A DNA stretch of 64,000 nt from Microbacterium testaceum StLB037 (GTDB lineage: Bacteria > Actinomycetota > Actinomycetes > Actinomycetales > Microbacteriaceae): the NCBI RefSeq assembly GCF_000202635.1, contig NC_015125.1, forward strand, positions 2,046,001-2,110,000, written 5' to 3'. The position numbers and the translations under genes are program-made. Below the pieces are notes generated by a model. That model ran no database searches. It was not told where the DNA came from and saw only the letters and a list, made by a program, of their open reading frames with translations. Of this stretch, positions 52,250-60,036 are shown one piece after another. Positions within the stretch are counted from its first letter, which is position 1. Each line of letters starts with the position of its first letter.

Positions 52250-53292
52250 CCACCGCTTTCGCGCCCGCGCGACCGAGCGTCGGATCCCGCATCGTCGACG
52301 GAATCGCGAAGTGGGGCTTCGTGGCCGTGACCGCGCTGCTCATCGTGTTCTTCGCCGTCACCCAGCCGGCGTTCGCCACCCCCGAGAACATCTTCGGGAT
52401 GCTGAAGTTCATCGCCCCGATCGGCATCGCCGGTCTCGGCGTGACGCTCGCGATGACCGTCGGCGGCCTCGACCTCTCGGTCGGCGCGAACGCGGGGTTC
52501 GCGGTGTCGATCGCCGCGTGGACGATGGTCATCGGCAACCAGGTCGGCGGGATCGCCGTGGGCGTCGTGCTGCTCTCGGGAGCGCTCATCGGGGCGATCA
52601 ACGCCGCGCTCATCGTTTTCGCGCGCATCCCCGACCTGCTGGCGACCCTCGCGACGATGTTCACCGTGGTGGGGCTGAAGCTCATCATCGTCGACGGCAA
52701 GTCCATCTCGTCGCAGATGACCCTGGACGACGGCACGACCGCACCCGGACGTTTCACGCCCGACTTCGTGTGGTTCGACCGCGGCGCGATCGGGCCGGTG
52801 TCGGTCCCCGTCGTGCTCTTCCTCGGGCTCACCGTCGTCCTGTGGTTCGTGCTCGATCGCACCCGCTGGGGCCGGGCGCTGTTCGCGGTGGGCTCGAACC
52901 CCGAGGCCGCGCGGCTCGCCGGCATCCGCGTCACGGTCTACCGGGCCGCGGCGTACATCGGCTGCGGCATCCTGGCCTCCATCGCGGGGCTCGTCCTGGG
53001 CGCGCGCATCGGCCAGGGAGACGTCACGGCGGGGAACAGCCTGTTGCTGGATGCCGTCGCCGTCGCTCTCGTGGGAGTCTCGGTGCTCGGCATCGGACGG
53101 CCGAACGCGTGGGGCACGGCGCTCGGAGCGGTGCTCATCGCCGTGATGGTCACGGGCTTCTCGATGATGGGGCTGCCCTACTACATCCAAGACTTCGGCA
53201 AGGGAGTCGTGCTGCTGGTCGCCCTGCTGTTCAGCTTCACGTTCCGCCGCCGCAAGACCACCATCGTCGCCGGGAGCACCACCGCATCATGA
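52246..53292 (+). CDS. Ribose-type ABC permease
   Basis: 348 residues with eight to ten membrane helices and the RbsC-family motifs GLGVTLAMTVGGLDLSVGA near residue 70, ALFAVGSNPEAARLAGI and LLLDAVAVALVGVSVLGIGRP. It forms the channel for the predicted methylthioribose importer. Overlapping starts and stops link it to the ATPase and to mtnK. Confidence 0.93.
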   Translation: MTTAFAPARPSVGSRIVDGIAKWGFVAVTALLIVFFAVTQPAFATPENIFGMLKFIAPIGIAGLGVTLAMTVGGLDLSVGANAGFAVSIAAWTMVIGNQVGGIAVGVVLLSGALIGAINAALIVFARIPDLLATLATMFTVVGLKLIIVDGKSISSQMTLDDGTTAPGRFTPDFVWFDRGAIGPVSVPVVLFLGLTVVLWFVLDRTRWGRALFAVGSNPEAARLAGIRVTVYRAAAYIGCGILASIAGLVLGARIGQGDVTAGNSLLLDAVAVALVGVSVLGIGRPNAWGTALGAVLIAVMVTGFSMMGLPYYIQDFGKGVVLLVALLFSFTFRRRKTTIVAGSTTAS

Positions 53293-54485
53293 CTCTTCTC
53301 ACCGATCAGTTGACCGTCGAGTCGGTCCCGGCCTACCTCACCGCCCGCCCGCACCTGGCGGGGCCGGTGGATCCGGCATCCATCGTCTCGGTCGTCGAGG
53401 TGGGCGACGGAAACCTGAACCTCGTCTTCATCGTGACGGATGCCGCCGGGCACGGCGTCGTGGTGAAGCAGTCGCTCCCGCACGTCCGCGTCGATCCGTC
53501 GTGGCCGCTCACGCGCGAGCGCGCGGCGCGCGAAGCGGTCGTGCTCGCCGCGCACGAGCGGATCGACCCCGCGCACGTGCCGGCGTTCTACGGCTTCGAC
53601 GTCGAGGCCCTCGCGCTGTCGATCGAGGACCTCAGCGACCACGCGGTCTGGCGCGGCGAGCTCATCGCCGGACGCCTGCACCCCTACGCCGCCGCGGAGC
53701 TGGGGCGCTACGTCGGGGCGATCGGGTTCGCGACGAGCGTGTTCGGCACGCCGGGGCCCGAGCGCCGCCGCCGCATCGCCGAGGCGACGAACCCCGAACT
53801 CAGCGAGATCACCGAGGATCTGGTGTTCACCGAGCCGTACGTCGACCACGAGCACAACGGCTGGCTCGCCGAGAACGACGACGACGTGCGCGAGCTGCGG
53901 GCGGATCGCGCGTTCGTGCGCGAGATGGGGCTGGCGAAGCAGCGGTTCCAGGAGAGCACGCAGAGCCTCATGCACGGCGACCTGCACACCGGCTCGGTGT
54001 TCGTCCGCGCTGAGGGCGCGTCGGTGCGCGCGTTCGACTCCGAGTTCGGCACGTACGGCCCCACCGGCTTCGACCTGGGCGCCGTGTGGGCGAACCTCGT
54101 GATCGCGGCGGCGCGGGCACACGTGCTCGGGCGGTCCGCCGACGCCGAGACGCTCCTGCGGCTCCCGGTCGAGCTCGTCGACGCCTTCGAGGCCGAGTTC
54201 CGCCTCCGGTGGCCCGAGCGGGTCGACCCCCGCGTGTACGGGGACGATGTGCTCGAGCACACCCTGGCGGTCGTGCGGTCGGATGCCGCCGCCTACGCCG
54301 CGGCGAAGGCGGTGCGCCGGATCGTCGGGTTCTCGAAGGTCGCCGACATCCAGACGCTCCCCGAGCCCGAGCGGGCTCTCGCGTCGCGTCTGGTGCTGCG
54401 CGTCGCGCGCACCCTCGGTACGGCGCGTCTCGAGGATGCCGACCCGCGCACGCTCACGGCACGGACGGTGGCGCTGCTGGGCTGA
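53289..54485 (+). CDS. mtnK: S-methyl-5-thioribose kinase
   Basis: 398 residues with an aminoglycoside-phosphotransferase-like kinase fold. GDGNLNLVFIV (about 38-48) is the ATP loop, VVVKQSLP the lysine strand, LMHGDLHTGSVFV the catalytic loop and FDSEFGTYGPTGFDLG the metal site. It phosphorylates 5-methylthioribose to the 1-phosphate used by MtnA. It is the last gene of the transporter operon, which is the main reason to assign the importer to methylthioribose. Confidence 0.95.
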   Translation: MTLLTDQLTVESVPAYLTARPHLAGPVDPASIVSVVEVGDGNLNLVFIVTDAAGHGVVVKQSLPHVRVDPSWPLTRERAAREAVVLAAHERIDPAHVPAFYGFDVEALALSIEDLSDHAVWRGELIAGRLHPYAAAELGRYVGAIGFATSVFGTPGPERRRRIAEATNPELSEITEDLVFTEPYVDHEHNGWLAENDDDVRELRADRAFVREMGLAKQRFQESTQSLMHGDLHTGSVFVRAEGASVRAFDSEFGTYGPTGFDLGAVWANLVIAAARAHVLGRSADAETLLRLPVELVDAFEAEFRLRWPERVDPRVYGDDVLEHTLAVVRSDAAAYAAAKAVRRIVGFSKVADIQTLPEPERALASRLVLRVARTLGTARLEDADPRTLTARTVALLG

Positions 54486-54568
54486 GGCGCCGGGCTTTCG
54501 CCGTCGCGCGCGTGCCGTGGTGCGCGTGCGGCCGTGGTGCGGGCTGGGTGATTCGCCTCGTTCTGCGC

Positions 54569-54844
54569 CGACAAACGCTGTTCCTCGCGAGACACGGTGT
54601 CTCTCCGCGTGTTTCGCCAGGAATGGCGTTTATCGGGCTGCGCTGCGCCGGTCGGCGCGCGACGGCGACGGAGACGTGACGGCGGCCGCGGCGGTGCGCG
54701 ACGGCTGGCGGCGCGCGATGGCGACCGCGGCGGCGCGCGGCGAAGGCGGAGCGTGGCATCCGTCCCGGTCCCGCGCCGATAAACGCTGTTCCTCGCGAGA
54801 CACGGCGTCTCTCCGCGTGTTTCGCACGGAACGGCGTTTATCGG
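54569..54844. repeat. Intergenic repeat family A, two 68-bp palindromic copies
   Basis: Copies at 54569-54636 and 54777-54844. Both start CGAYAAACGCTGTTCCTCGC and end GGAATGGCGTTTATCGG or GGAACGGCGTTTATCGG, so the ends are inverted repeats. They match the third unit at 18183-18247. The 444-base gap between convergent mtnK and mtnB contains only these and GC-rich sequence; two GGCCGTGAGGCGGCGCG direct copies lie near 54850-54900. Confidence 0.88.
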
Positions 54845-54929
54845 CCGTGAGGCGGCGCGGGTGAGCCTGGCCCCGGCCATCGGCCGTGAGGCGGCGCGTA
54901 GGCCCCGGCTGTCGGCCGCGGGGCCGGCG

Positions 54930-55562
54930 TCAGCGCGTCGCGACCGCGAAGCGCAGCAGCCACTCGGTGATCTCGAGGTGGCGGCGGGCGGCGGCGATGT
55001 CGGTGCCCCACGCGTAGATCCCGTGGCTCGCGACGATGAGCGCGGGCACCTCGGGGATCTCGGCGGTCGCGGGGCGGTAGACCTCGTCGAACCACGCCGC
55101 TTCGACGGTCATGTCCTGGTGGTTGCGGATGACCGGGATCGTCACGGTCTCGTCGTGCGCGCGGTGGCCGATGCCCTTGAGCATCTCCATGTCGCGGATC
55201 TCGACTCCGCCCGGCCACCGATGCCCGGCGACCACGGCGTCGAAGGCGTGCACGTGGAACACCGCGTTCGCCCCCGTGCGCGCCGCGATGTGCGCGTGCA
55301 ACCCGGCCTCGGCCGAGGGTGGGCGCGTGTCGGAGGGGTCGATCGCCGCGCCCACGCCGTCGATGAGCACGACGTCGCGGTCCGTGAGCTCCGACTTGTC
55401 GAGACCGGACGCCGTGACCGCGAGGACGAGCGGGTCGCGCTCGACGACGACCGAGAGGTTGCCCGAGGTGCCGCGCATCCAGCCGTAGCCCGAGAAGCGC
55501 GAGGCCTCCGCGGCGAGGGCGGCGCCGGCCGCGCGCACCCGCTCGGGGGCCGGCAGGGTCAT
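54930..55562 (-). CDS. mtnB: Methylthioribulose-1-phosphate dehydratase
   Basis: 210-residue class II aldolase-fold protein. Zinc ligands appear in VFHVHAFD and ASHGIYAWG, with an acidic SAEAGLHAHI segment. MtnB dehydrates methylthioribulose-1-phosphate in methionine salvage. The ATG at 55562 overlaps the mtnC stop, and it is the last gene of the mtnA-mtnC-mtnB operon. L-fuculose-phosphate aldolase is the main alternative for this fold, but the neighbours decide the call. Confidence 0.92.
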   Translation of the reverse strand: MTLPAPERVRAAGAALAAEASRFSGYGWMRGTSGNLSVVVERDPLVLAVTASGLDKSELTDRDVVLIDGVGAAIDPSDTRPPSAEAGLHAHIAARTGANAVFHVHAFDAVVAGHRWPGGVEIRDMEMLKGIGHRAHDETVTIPVIRNHQDMTVEAAWFDEVYRPATAEIPEVPALIVASHGIYAWGTDIAAARRHLEITEWLLRFAVATR

Positions 55563-56260
55563 CGGGTGAGCTCGATCTCGTCGAAGGATGCCACGGTCTC
55601 GGTGCCGAACTCCGACCCCGCCCACGGCTCCCCGGCGCGGTCCAACGCGACGACCTGCCAACCGGCGGCCCGCGCCGCGGTGACCTCGTCGGGGTGGTCG
55701 GTGAGGAACAGCGCGCGCTCGGGGGCGACACCGAGGGCGGCCGAGATGCGCTCGTACGAGGCGGCCTCCTTCTTGGGGCCGGCGCTGATGGTGTCGAAGA
55801 AGTCCTCGATCAACGGCGTCAGGTCGCCCTGCGGCGCGTGGCGGAACCACGGCACCTGCGAGGCGATCGACCCCGACGAGTACACGGCGAGACGGATGCC
55901 GCTCTCGTGCCACGCCCGCAGGCGCGGGGGCACGTCCTCGAAGAACTGCGAGTGGATCTCACCCGCCGCGAAGCCCTCGGCCCAGATGATCCCCTGCAGG
56001 CTCTTCAGCGGCGTCGACTTGACGTCCGATGCCATGAGCCCGCGCAGCGCCTCGGCGACCTCGACGTCGGTGGCGTCGGCATCCAGTCCCGTCTCGGCGA
56101 TCGCGGCGGCGCGGGCAGTGCGGACCGTGTCGTCGTCGCGGCCGAGCACCTCGTCGAGGCGCGGACGGGCGTAGTCGTACAGGTCGCCCAGGATGAACCC
56201 GGCCTCACTGGTGGTGCCTTCGATGTCGAGCACGACCACGTCGGCGGAAAGGGAGGTCAT
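55559..56260 (-). CDS. mtnC: Enolase-phosphatase E1
   Basis: 233-residue HAD-superfamily enzyme. The nucleophile motif is VLDIEGTTSEAGF (D12, E14), the second motif YSSGS, and the third GPKKEAASY...FLTDHPDE. The DIEGTT form is diagnostic for MtnC, which enolises and dephosphorylates diketomethylthiopentyl-1-phosphate to acireductone, the MtnD substrate. Overlaps with mtnA upstream and mtnB downstream show one operon. Confidence 0.95.
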   Translation of the reverse strand: MTSLSADVVVLDIEGTTSEAGFILGDLYDYARPRLDEVLGRDDDTVRTARAAAIAETGLDADATDVEVAEALRGLMASDVKSTPLKSLQGIIWAEGFAAGEIHSQFFEDVPPRLRAWHESGIRLAVYSSGSIASQVPWFRHAPQGDLTPLIEDFFDTISAGPKKEAASYERISAALGVAPERALFLTDHPDEVTAARAAGWQVVALDRAGEPWAGSEFGTETVASFDEIELTR

Positions 56261-57441
56261 TCGGGGTCCTCGTCGGTTCGGGCGCTCACGGGGCGGAACG
56301 CGATGGTCTCGGGCTGAGCGGTGGATGCCACGGGCGCGGGGTTCTCGCGCGAGCGACGTCGGCGCAGCGCCGGGGCGGGCGGCTCGGTGGCGCTCGCGTC
56401 GGGATCGGTCGAGAAGTGCTCGCCGACGCGGGCCGGTTCGAAGGTGCCGCGGCTGGTCGCGATGCGGGTCACGAGTCGCGGCGGGGTCACGTCGAACGCG
56501 GGGTACCACGCGTCGGTGACGAGCGGGCTGGCGGTGCGCCGCCCCAGGACCTCGAGCACCTCGGTCGGGTCTCGGTCCTCGATGACCACGTCGTCACCGG
56601 TCGGCGCGGCCGGATCCGGGGCCTCGACCATGGCGTAGTACGGGATGCCGAACGCCGCCGCCGCGGCCGCGTGCGCGAGAGTCCCGACCTTGTTCACGAC
56701 CGAGCCGTCGAGGGCCACGCGGTCGGCCGCCGTGACCACGGCGTCGATCGGGCCCGTGCCGACTCCGCGCGGGGAGGACTGGGCGGCGGCGGCCATGCCG
56801 TCGGTGATGAGGGTGACGCGCTGGCCGAGTTCGCGGAGCGAGTGCGCGGTCAGCCGCGCGCCCTGGAGGTAGGGGCGCGTCTCGGTCGCGACCCACTCGA
56901 TCTCGCGCCCGGCCTCGCGAGACGCGGCGACGAGGCCGAACAGGTAGGCGTCGGCCCAGCAGTGCGTGAGGATGCGCGGAGACTCCGGCAGCAGCGAGAG
57001 CGTCGCCCGGCCCAGGCGCAGGCTCGCCTCGTGGTAGTCGCGATCCACGGCCGTGGCGGTCTCGAGGGTCGCCGCCACGAGGACGTCCGTGTCGTCGGCG
57101 TCGCGACCGGCCGCGAGGATGCGGGCCACGGCGTCGCGCGGGTGCGCGTTCGTGGGGCGGGCGGTGGCCAGGGCGCGGCCGGCGCGGCCGAGGGCCGTGC
57201 GCGCTTCGCCGAGCGGGAGGCCGCGCACTTGGAGCGCCGCGAGCGCCATCCCGGCGGTGGCCGCGTAGAGGGGGCCCGAGCTCTGGGTCACCATGTCGCG
57301 GATGGCCGTGGCGACCTCGTCGGGGGTGGTGGCATCCACCCATTCGATCCGGGCGGGGAACACGCGCCGGTCGAGGATGCGGACGACACCGGCGGTCTCG
57401 TCGAGGACGACGGAATGCTCGAGGGTGGCGGTGGGGGACAT
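56257..57441 (-). CDS. mtnA: Methylthioribose-1-phosphate isomerase (divergent)
   Basis: 394 residues. The eIF2B-like fold is clear: ILTHCWADAY with the catalytic Cys, ETRPYLQGARLTAHSLRE, VTLITDGMAA, DAVVTAADRVALDGSVVNKVGT with the catalytic Asp, and GIPYYAMVEA. The usual RGAPAIG loop near residue 50 is absent (TQSSGPLYA), and GADR is AADR. A C-terminal low-complexity tail of about 45 residues is extra. ATG 57441 has GGGAAG 9 bases upstream; ATG 57450 is possible. Its operon with mtnC and mtnB supports the function. Confidence 0.88.
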   Translation of the reverse strand: MSPTATLEHSVVLDETAGVVRILDRRVFPARIEWVDATTPDEVATAIRDMVTQSSGPLYAATAGMALAALQVRGLPLGEARTALGRAGRALATARPTNAHPRDAVARILAAGRDADDTDVLVAATLETATAVDRDYHEASLRLGRATLSLLPESPRILTHCWADAYLFGLVAASREAGREIEWVATETRPYLQGARLTAHSLRELGQRVTLITDGMAAAAQSSPRGVGTGPIDAVVTAADRVALDGSVVNKVGTLAHAAAAAAFGIPYYAMVEAPDPAAPTGDDVVIEDRDPTEVLEVLGRRTASPLVTDAWYPAFDVTPPRLVTRIATSRGTFEPARVGEHFSTDPDASATEPPAPALRRRRSRENPAPVASTAQPETIAFRPVSARTDEDPE

Positions 57442-57506
57442 CCCGGTCATCTTCCCACGCGGCGCCGGGTGGGGGCGGGCGCGTGACGCCGCGCGACGAT
57501 CGCGCG

Positions 57507-57542
57507 GTGGCCGTGGCGGTGGCGGTGGCGGTGGCGGTGGCC
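57507..57542. repeat. GTGGCG hexanucleotide microsatellite
   Basis: Six units of GTGGCG/GTGGCC, four of them perfect and adjacent (57513-57536). It lies in the divergent gap upstream of mtnA and the dimethylargininase gene. Confidence 0.85.
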
Positions 57543-57585
57543 GGGGGCGGCCGGTCGGGGCCGGCGGGGGCGGCCGCGGTGGAAG

Positions 57586-57657
57586 CTCGCAGTTTCGCGC
57601 CGAACCCGCGGGTTTCCGTCGTGAATCTCCGAGGTTCGTGCGTTTCTGCGAGATTCG
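57586..57657. repeat. Intergenic repeat family D (copy 2)
   Basis: CTCGCAGTTTCGCG at the left and CGTTTCTGCGAG at the right are inverted; GTGAATCTCCGAGGTTCGTG between them matches the repeat inside the cytochrome gene (GCGAATCTCCGAG). The 393-base gap 57442-57834 holds this, the microsatellite and a GAGGAG ribosome-binding site. Confidence 0.7.
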
Positions 57658-57834
57658 AGCGTCGCGCGCGCCCACCCGCGCGCGCCCGCTAGCTCCCGCC
57701 CGCGCGCCCGTGCGAGAATGAGCGCGGCGTGCTCGGACCGACCTTTCCCCGCACGGTGCTCCGGCACCGACGGGTTCGAAGGGCCACCGAGCCCCAGGAC
57801 AGCGTCCGCCGCACCTTTTCTCCGAGGAGCAGAG

Positions 57835-58719
57835 ATGTCCGCTACCCCCATCGCCACCACCGCCGAGGCCACGCCCACCGAGCGGGTGCAGCAGCACCGC
57901 CGGTACCTCATGTGCCGGCCCGAGCACTTCACGGTGAGCTACAGCATCAACCCCTGGATGGAGCCCTCGCGCCCCACCGACACGAACCTCGCCGTGCAGC
58001 AGTGGCAGTCGCTGTACGACACCTACGTGTCGCTCGGCCACGAGATCGAGCTCATCGACCCGCTCGAGGGTCTGCCCGACATGGTCTACACGGCCAACGG
58101 CGGGTTCGTGATCGACGGCGTCGCGTACGGCCCCAAGTTCCGCTTCCGCGAGCGCGCCGCCGAGGCGCCGGCCTTCATCGACTGGTTCGCCGCGAACGGC
58201 TTCGAGGTCGCCGAGCCCGTCGAGGTCAACGAGGGCGAGGGCGACTTCCTGCTCGTCGGCGACACGATCCTCGCCGGAACCGGCTTCCGCTCCACCGGTG
58301 ACAGCCACCGCGAGGTGGGCGAGGTGTTCTCGCGCGAGGTCGTCTCGCTCACCCTCACCGACCCGCGGTTCTACCACCTCGACACCGCCATCGCGGTGCT
58401 CGATCCCGTCGAGGGTCCCGGTGGCGTCGAGAAGGCGAACATCGCCTACCTGCCGAACGCGTTCGATGAGCGCAGCCAGGCGATCCTGCGCGAGCGCTAC
58501 CCCGACGCGATCCGGGTCTCGGATGCCGACGGCGCGGTGTTCGGCCTCAACTCCGCGAGCGACGGCAAGAACGTCATCATCTCGCCGCGCGCGGTCGGCT
58601 TCGAGGCGCAGCTGCGCGAGCGCGGCTACACCCCCGTGAAAGTCGACCTGTCCGAGCTGCTGCTCGGCGGCGGCGGCATCAAGTGCTGCACGCTCGAACT
58701 GCGCGGCGGTGCCCGATGA
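57835..58719 (+). CDS. Dimethylargininase (DDAH)-like hydrolase
   Basis: 294 residues of the arginine-modifying superfamily (five-bladed pentein). Segments are YLMCRPEHF at the start, VYTANGGFVIDG and EGEGDFLLVGDTILAGTGFRS, with the catalytic Cys near the C-terminus (C284 or C285 in GGGIKCCTLEL). DDAH converts methylated arginines to citrulline; arginine dihydrolase-type activity is an alternative. GAGGAG precedes the ATG at 57835. It is coupled by ATGA to ornithine aminotransferase, so it likely feeds arginine-derived carbon towards glutamate. Confidence 0.87.
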   Translation: MSATPIATTAEATPTERVQQHRRYLMCRPEHFTVSYSINPWMEPSRPTDTNLAVQQWQSLYDTYVSLGHEIELIDPLEGLPDMVYTANGGFVIDGVAYGPKFRFRERAAEAPAFIDWFAANGFEVAEPVEVNEGEGDFLLVGDTILAGTGFRSTGDSHREVGEVFSREVVSLTLTDPRFYHLDTAIAVLDPVEGPGGVEKANIAYLPNAFDERSQAILRERYPDAIRVSDADGAVFGLNSASDGKNVIISPRAVGFEAQLRERGYTPVKVDLSELLLGGGGIKCCTLELRGGAR

Positions 58720-59933
58720 GCGCCACCGTCGACAACCTCGGCCTCTCCCTGATCGAGGCCGAGAGCGCGCACGTCGCGCACAACTATCACCCGCTGCCCG
58801 TCGTCGCCGCGCGCGCCGAGGGAGTCTGGATCACCGACGTCGAGGGCAAGCGCTACCTCGACCTGCTCTCGGCGTACTCGGCCCTGAACTTCGGTCACGG
58901 GCACCCCGCGATCCTCGCCGCGGCCCGCGAGCAGCTCGAACGCCTCACGCTCACGAGCCGCGCGTTCCACAACGATCGCCTGGGGCCGTTCGCCACGGCC
59001 CTGTCGCAGCTGTGCGGCAAAGACCTCGTGCTGCCGATGAACACCGGGGCCGAGGCGGTCGAGACCGGCATCAAGGTCGCGCGCGCCTGGGGCTACCGCA
59101 CGAAGGGCATCCCCGCGGATGCCGCGACGATCATCGTCGCGAACGGCAACTTCCACGGGCGCACCACGACGATCGTCGGCTTCAGCGACGACCCCACCGC
59201 GCACGACGACTTCGGCCCCTACGCCCCGGGTTTCGTGCACGTTCCCTACGGCGACGCGGGTGCCATCGCCGCGGCGATCGACGAGAACACCGCCGCGGTG
59301 CTCCTGGAGCCGATCCAGGGCGAGGCGGGGGTGGTCGTCCCACCCGCGGGCTTCCTGCAGCGGGTGCGCGAGATCTGCACGGAGAACAACGTGCTGTTCA
59401 TCGCCGACGAGATCCAGTCGGGCCTCGGCCGCGTGGGCGAGACGTTCGCGTGCGATCGCGAGGGCGTCGTTCCCGACGTGTACCTGCTCGGCAAGGCACT
59501 GGGCGGTGGCATCCTGCCCCTGTCCGCCGTCGTCGCGAACGAGGACGTGCTCGGCGTGATCCGCGCGGGGGAGCACGGCTCGACGTTCGGCGGCAATCCG
59601 CTGGCGGCGGCCGTGGGACTTCGGGTCGTGGAGATGCTGGCATCCGGAGAATTCCAGACCCGCGCGAAGGCCCTCGGCGAGCACCTCGAGGCGTCCCTGC
59701 AGGCGCTCGTGGGGCACGGGGTGACCGCGGTGCGTATCGCGGGACTCTGGGCCGGTGTCGATATCGACCCCGCCTACGGCACGGGCCGCGAGATCGCCGA
59801 GAAGCTGCTGGCGCGCGGCGTGCTCGTCAAGGACACGCACGGCCAGACGATCCGCATTGCGCCGCCGCTGACGATCCGCGCGACCGAGCTCGACTGGGCT
59901 GTCGAACAGCTGCGGCACGTGCTGCCTCACTGA
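58716..59933 (+). CDS. rocD: Ornithine aminotransferase
   Basis: 405-residue class III aminotransferase. The PLP lysine lies in LLGKALGGG at about residue 263, with IADEIQSGLGRVGE before it and GSTFGGNPLAAAV after. It transfers the delta-amino group of ornithine to 2-oxoglutarate, giving glutamate semialdehyde. Start and stop overlap the DDAH-like gene, an association common in actinobacteria. A hairpin of family E follows. The PutA-like gene at 34159 would be a natural downstream enzyme, but it looks inactive. Confidence 0.95.
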   Translation: MSATVDNLGLSLIEAESAHVAHNYHPLPVVAARAEGVWITDVEGKRYLDLLSAYSALNFGHGHPAILAAAREQLERLTLTSRAFHNDRLGPFATALSQLCGKDLVLPMNTGAEAVETGIKVARAWGYRTKGIPADAATIIVANGNFHGRTTTIVGFSDDPTAHDDFGPYAPGFVHVPYGDAGAIAAAIDENTAAVLLEPIQGEAGVVVPPAGFLQRVREICTENNVLFIADEIQSGLGRVGETFACDREGVVPDVYLLGKALGGGILPLSAVVANEDVLGVIRAGEHGSTFGGNPLAAAVGLRVVEMLASGEFQTRAKALGEHLEASLQALVGHGVTAVRIAGLWAGVDIDPAYGTGREIAEKLLARGVLVKDTHGQTIRIAPPLTIRATELDWAVEQLRHVLPH

Positions 59934-59941
59934 GCACCGCT

Positions 59942-60022
59942 CCAGATCACACGATCCTGTCGAGAGCACCCGATCGACGCGGCCAAGTCCGGGTGCTCTC
60001 GCGCGGTTCGTGTGCTCTCGGC
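59942..60022. terminator. Intergenic repeat family E (copy 2), hairpin terminator
   Basis: Begins CCAGATCACACGATCC like 29981. CGAGAGCACCCG (59961-59972) and CGGGTGCTCTCG (59990-60001) are perfect 12-bp arms. It lies between convergent rocD and the molybdopterin enzyme gene. Confidence 0.72.
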
Positions 60023-60036
60023 GGCGGGTGCGGGTC

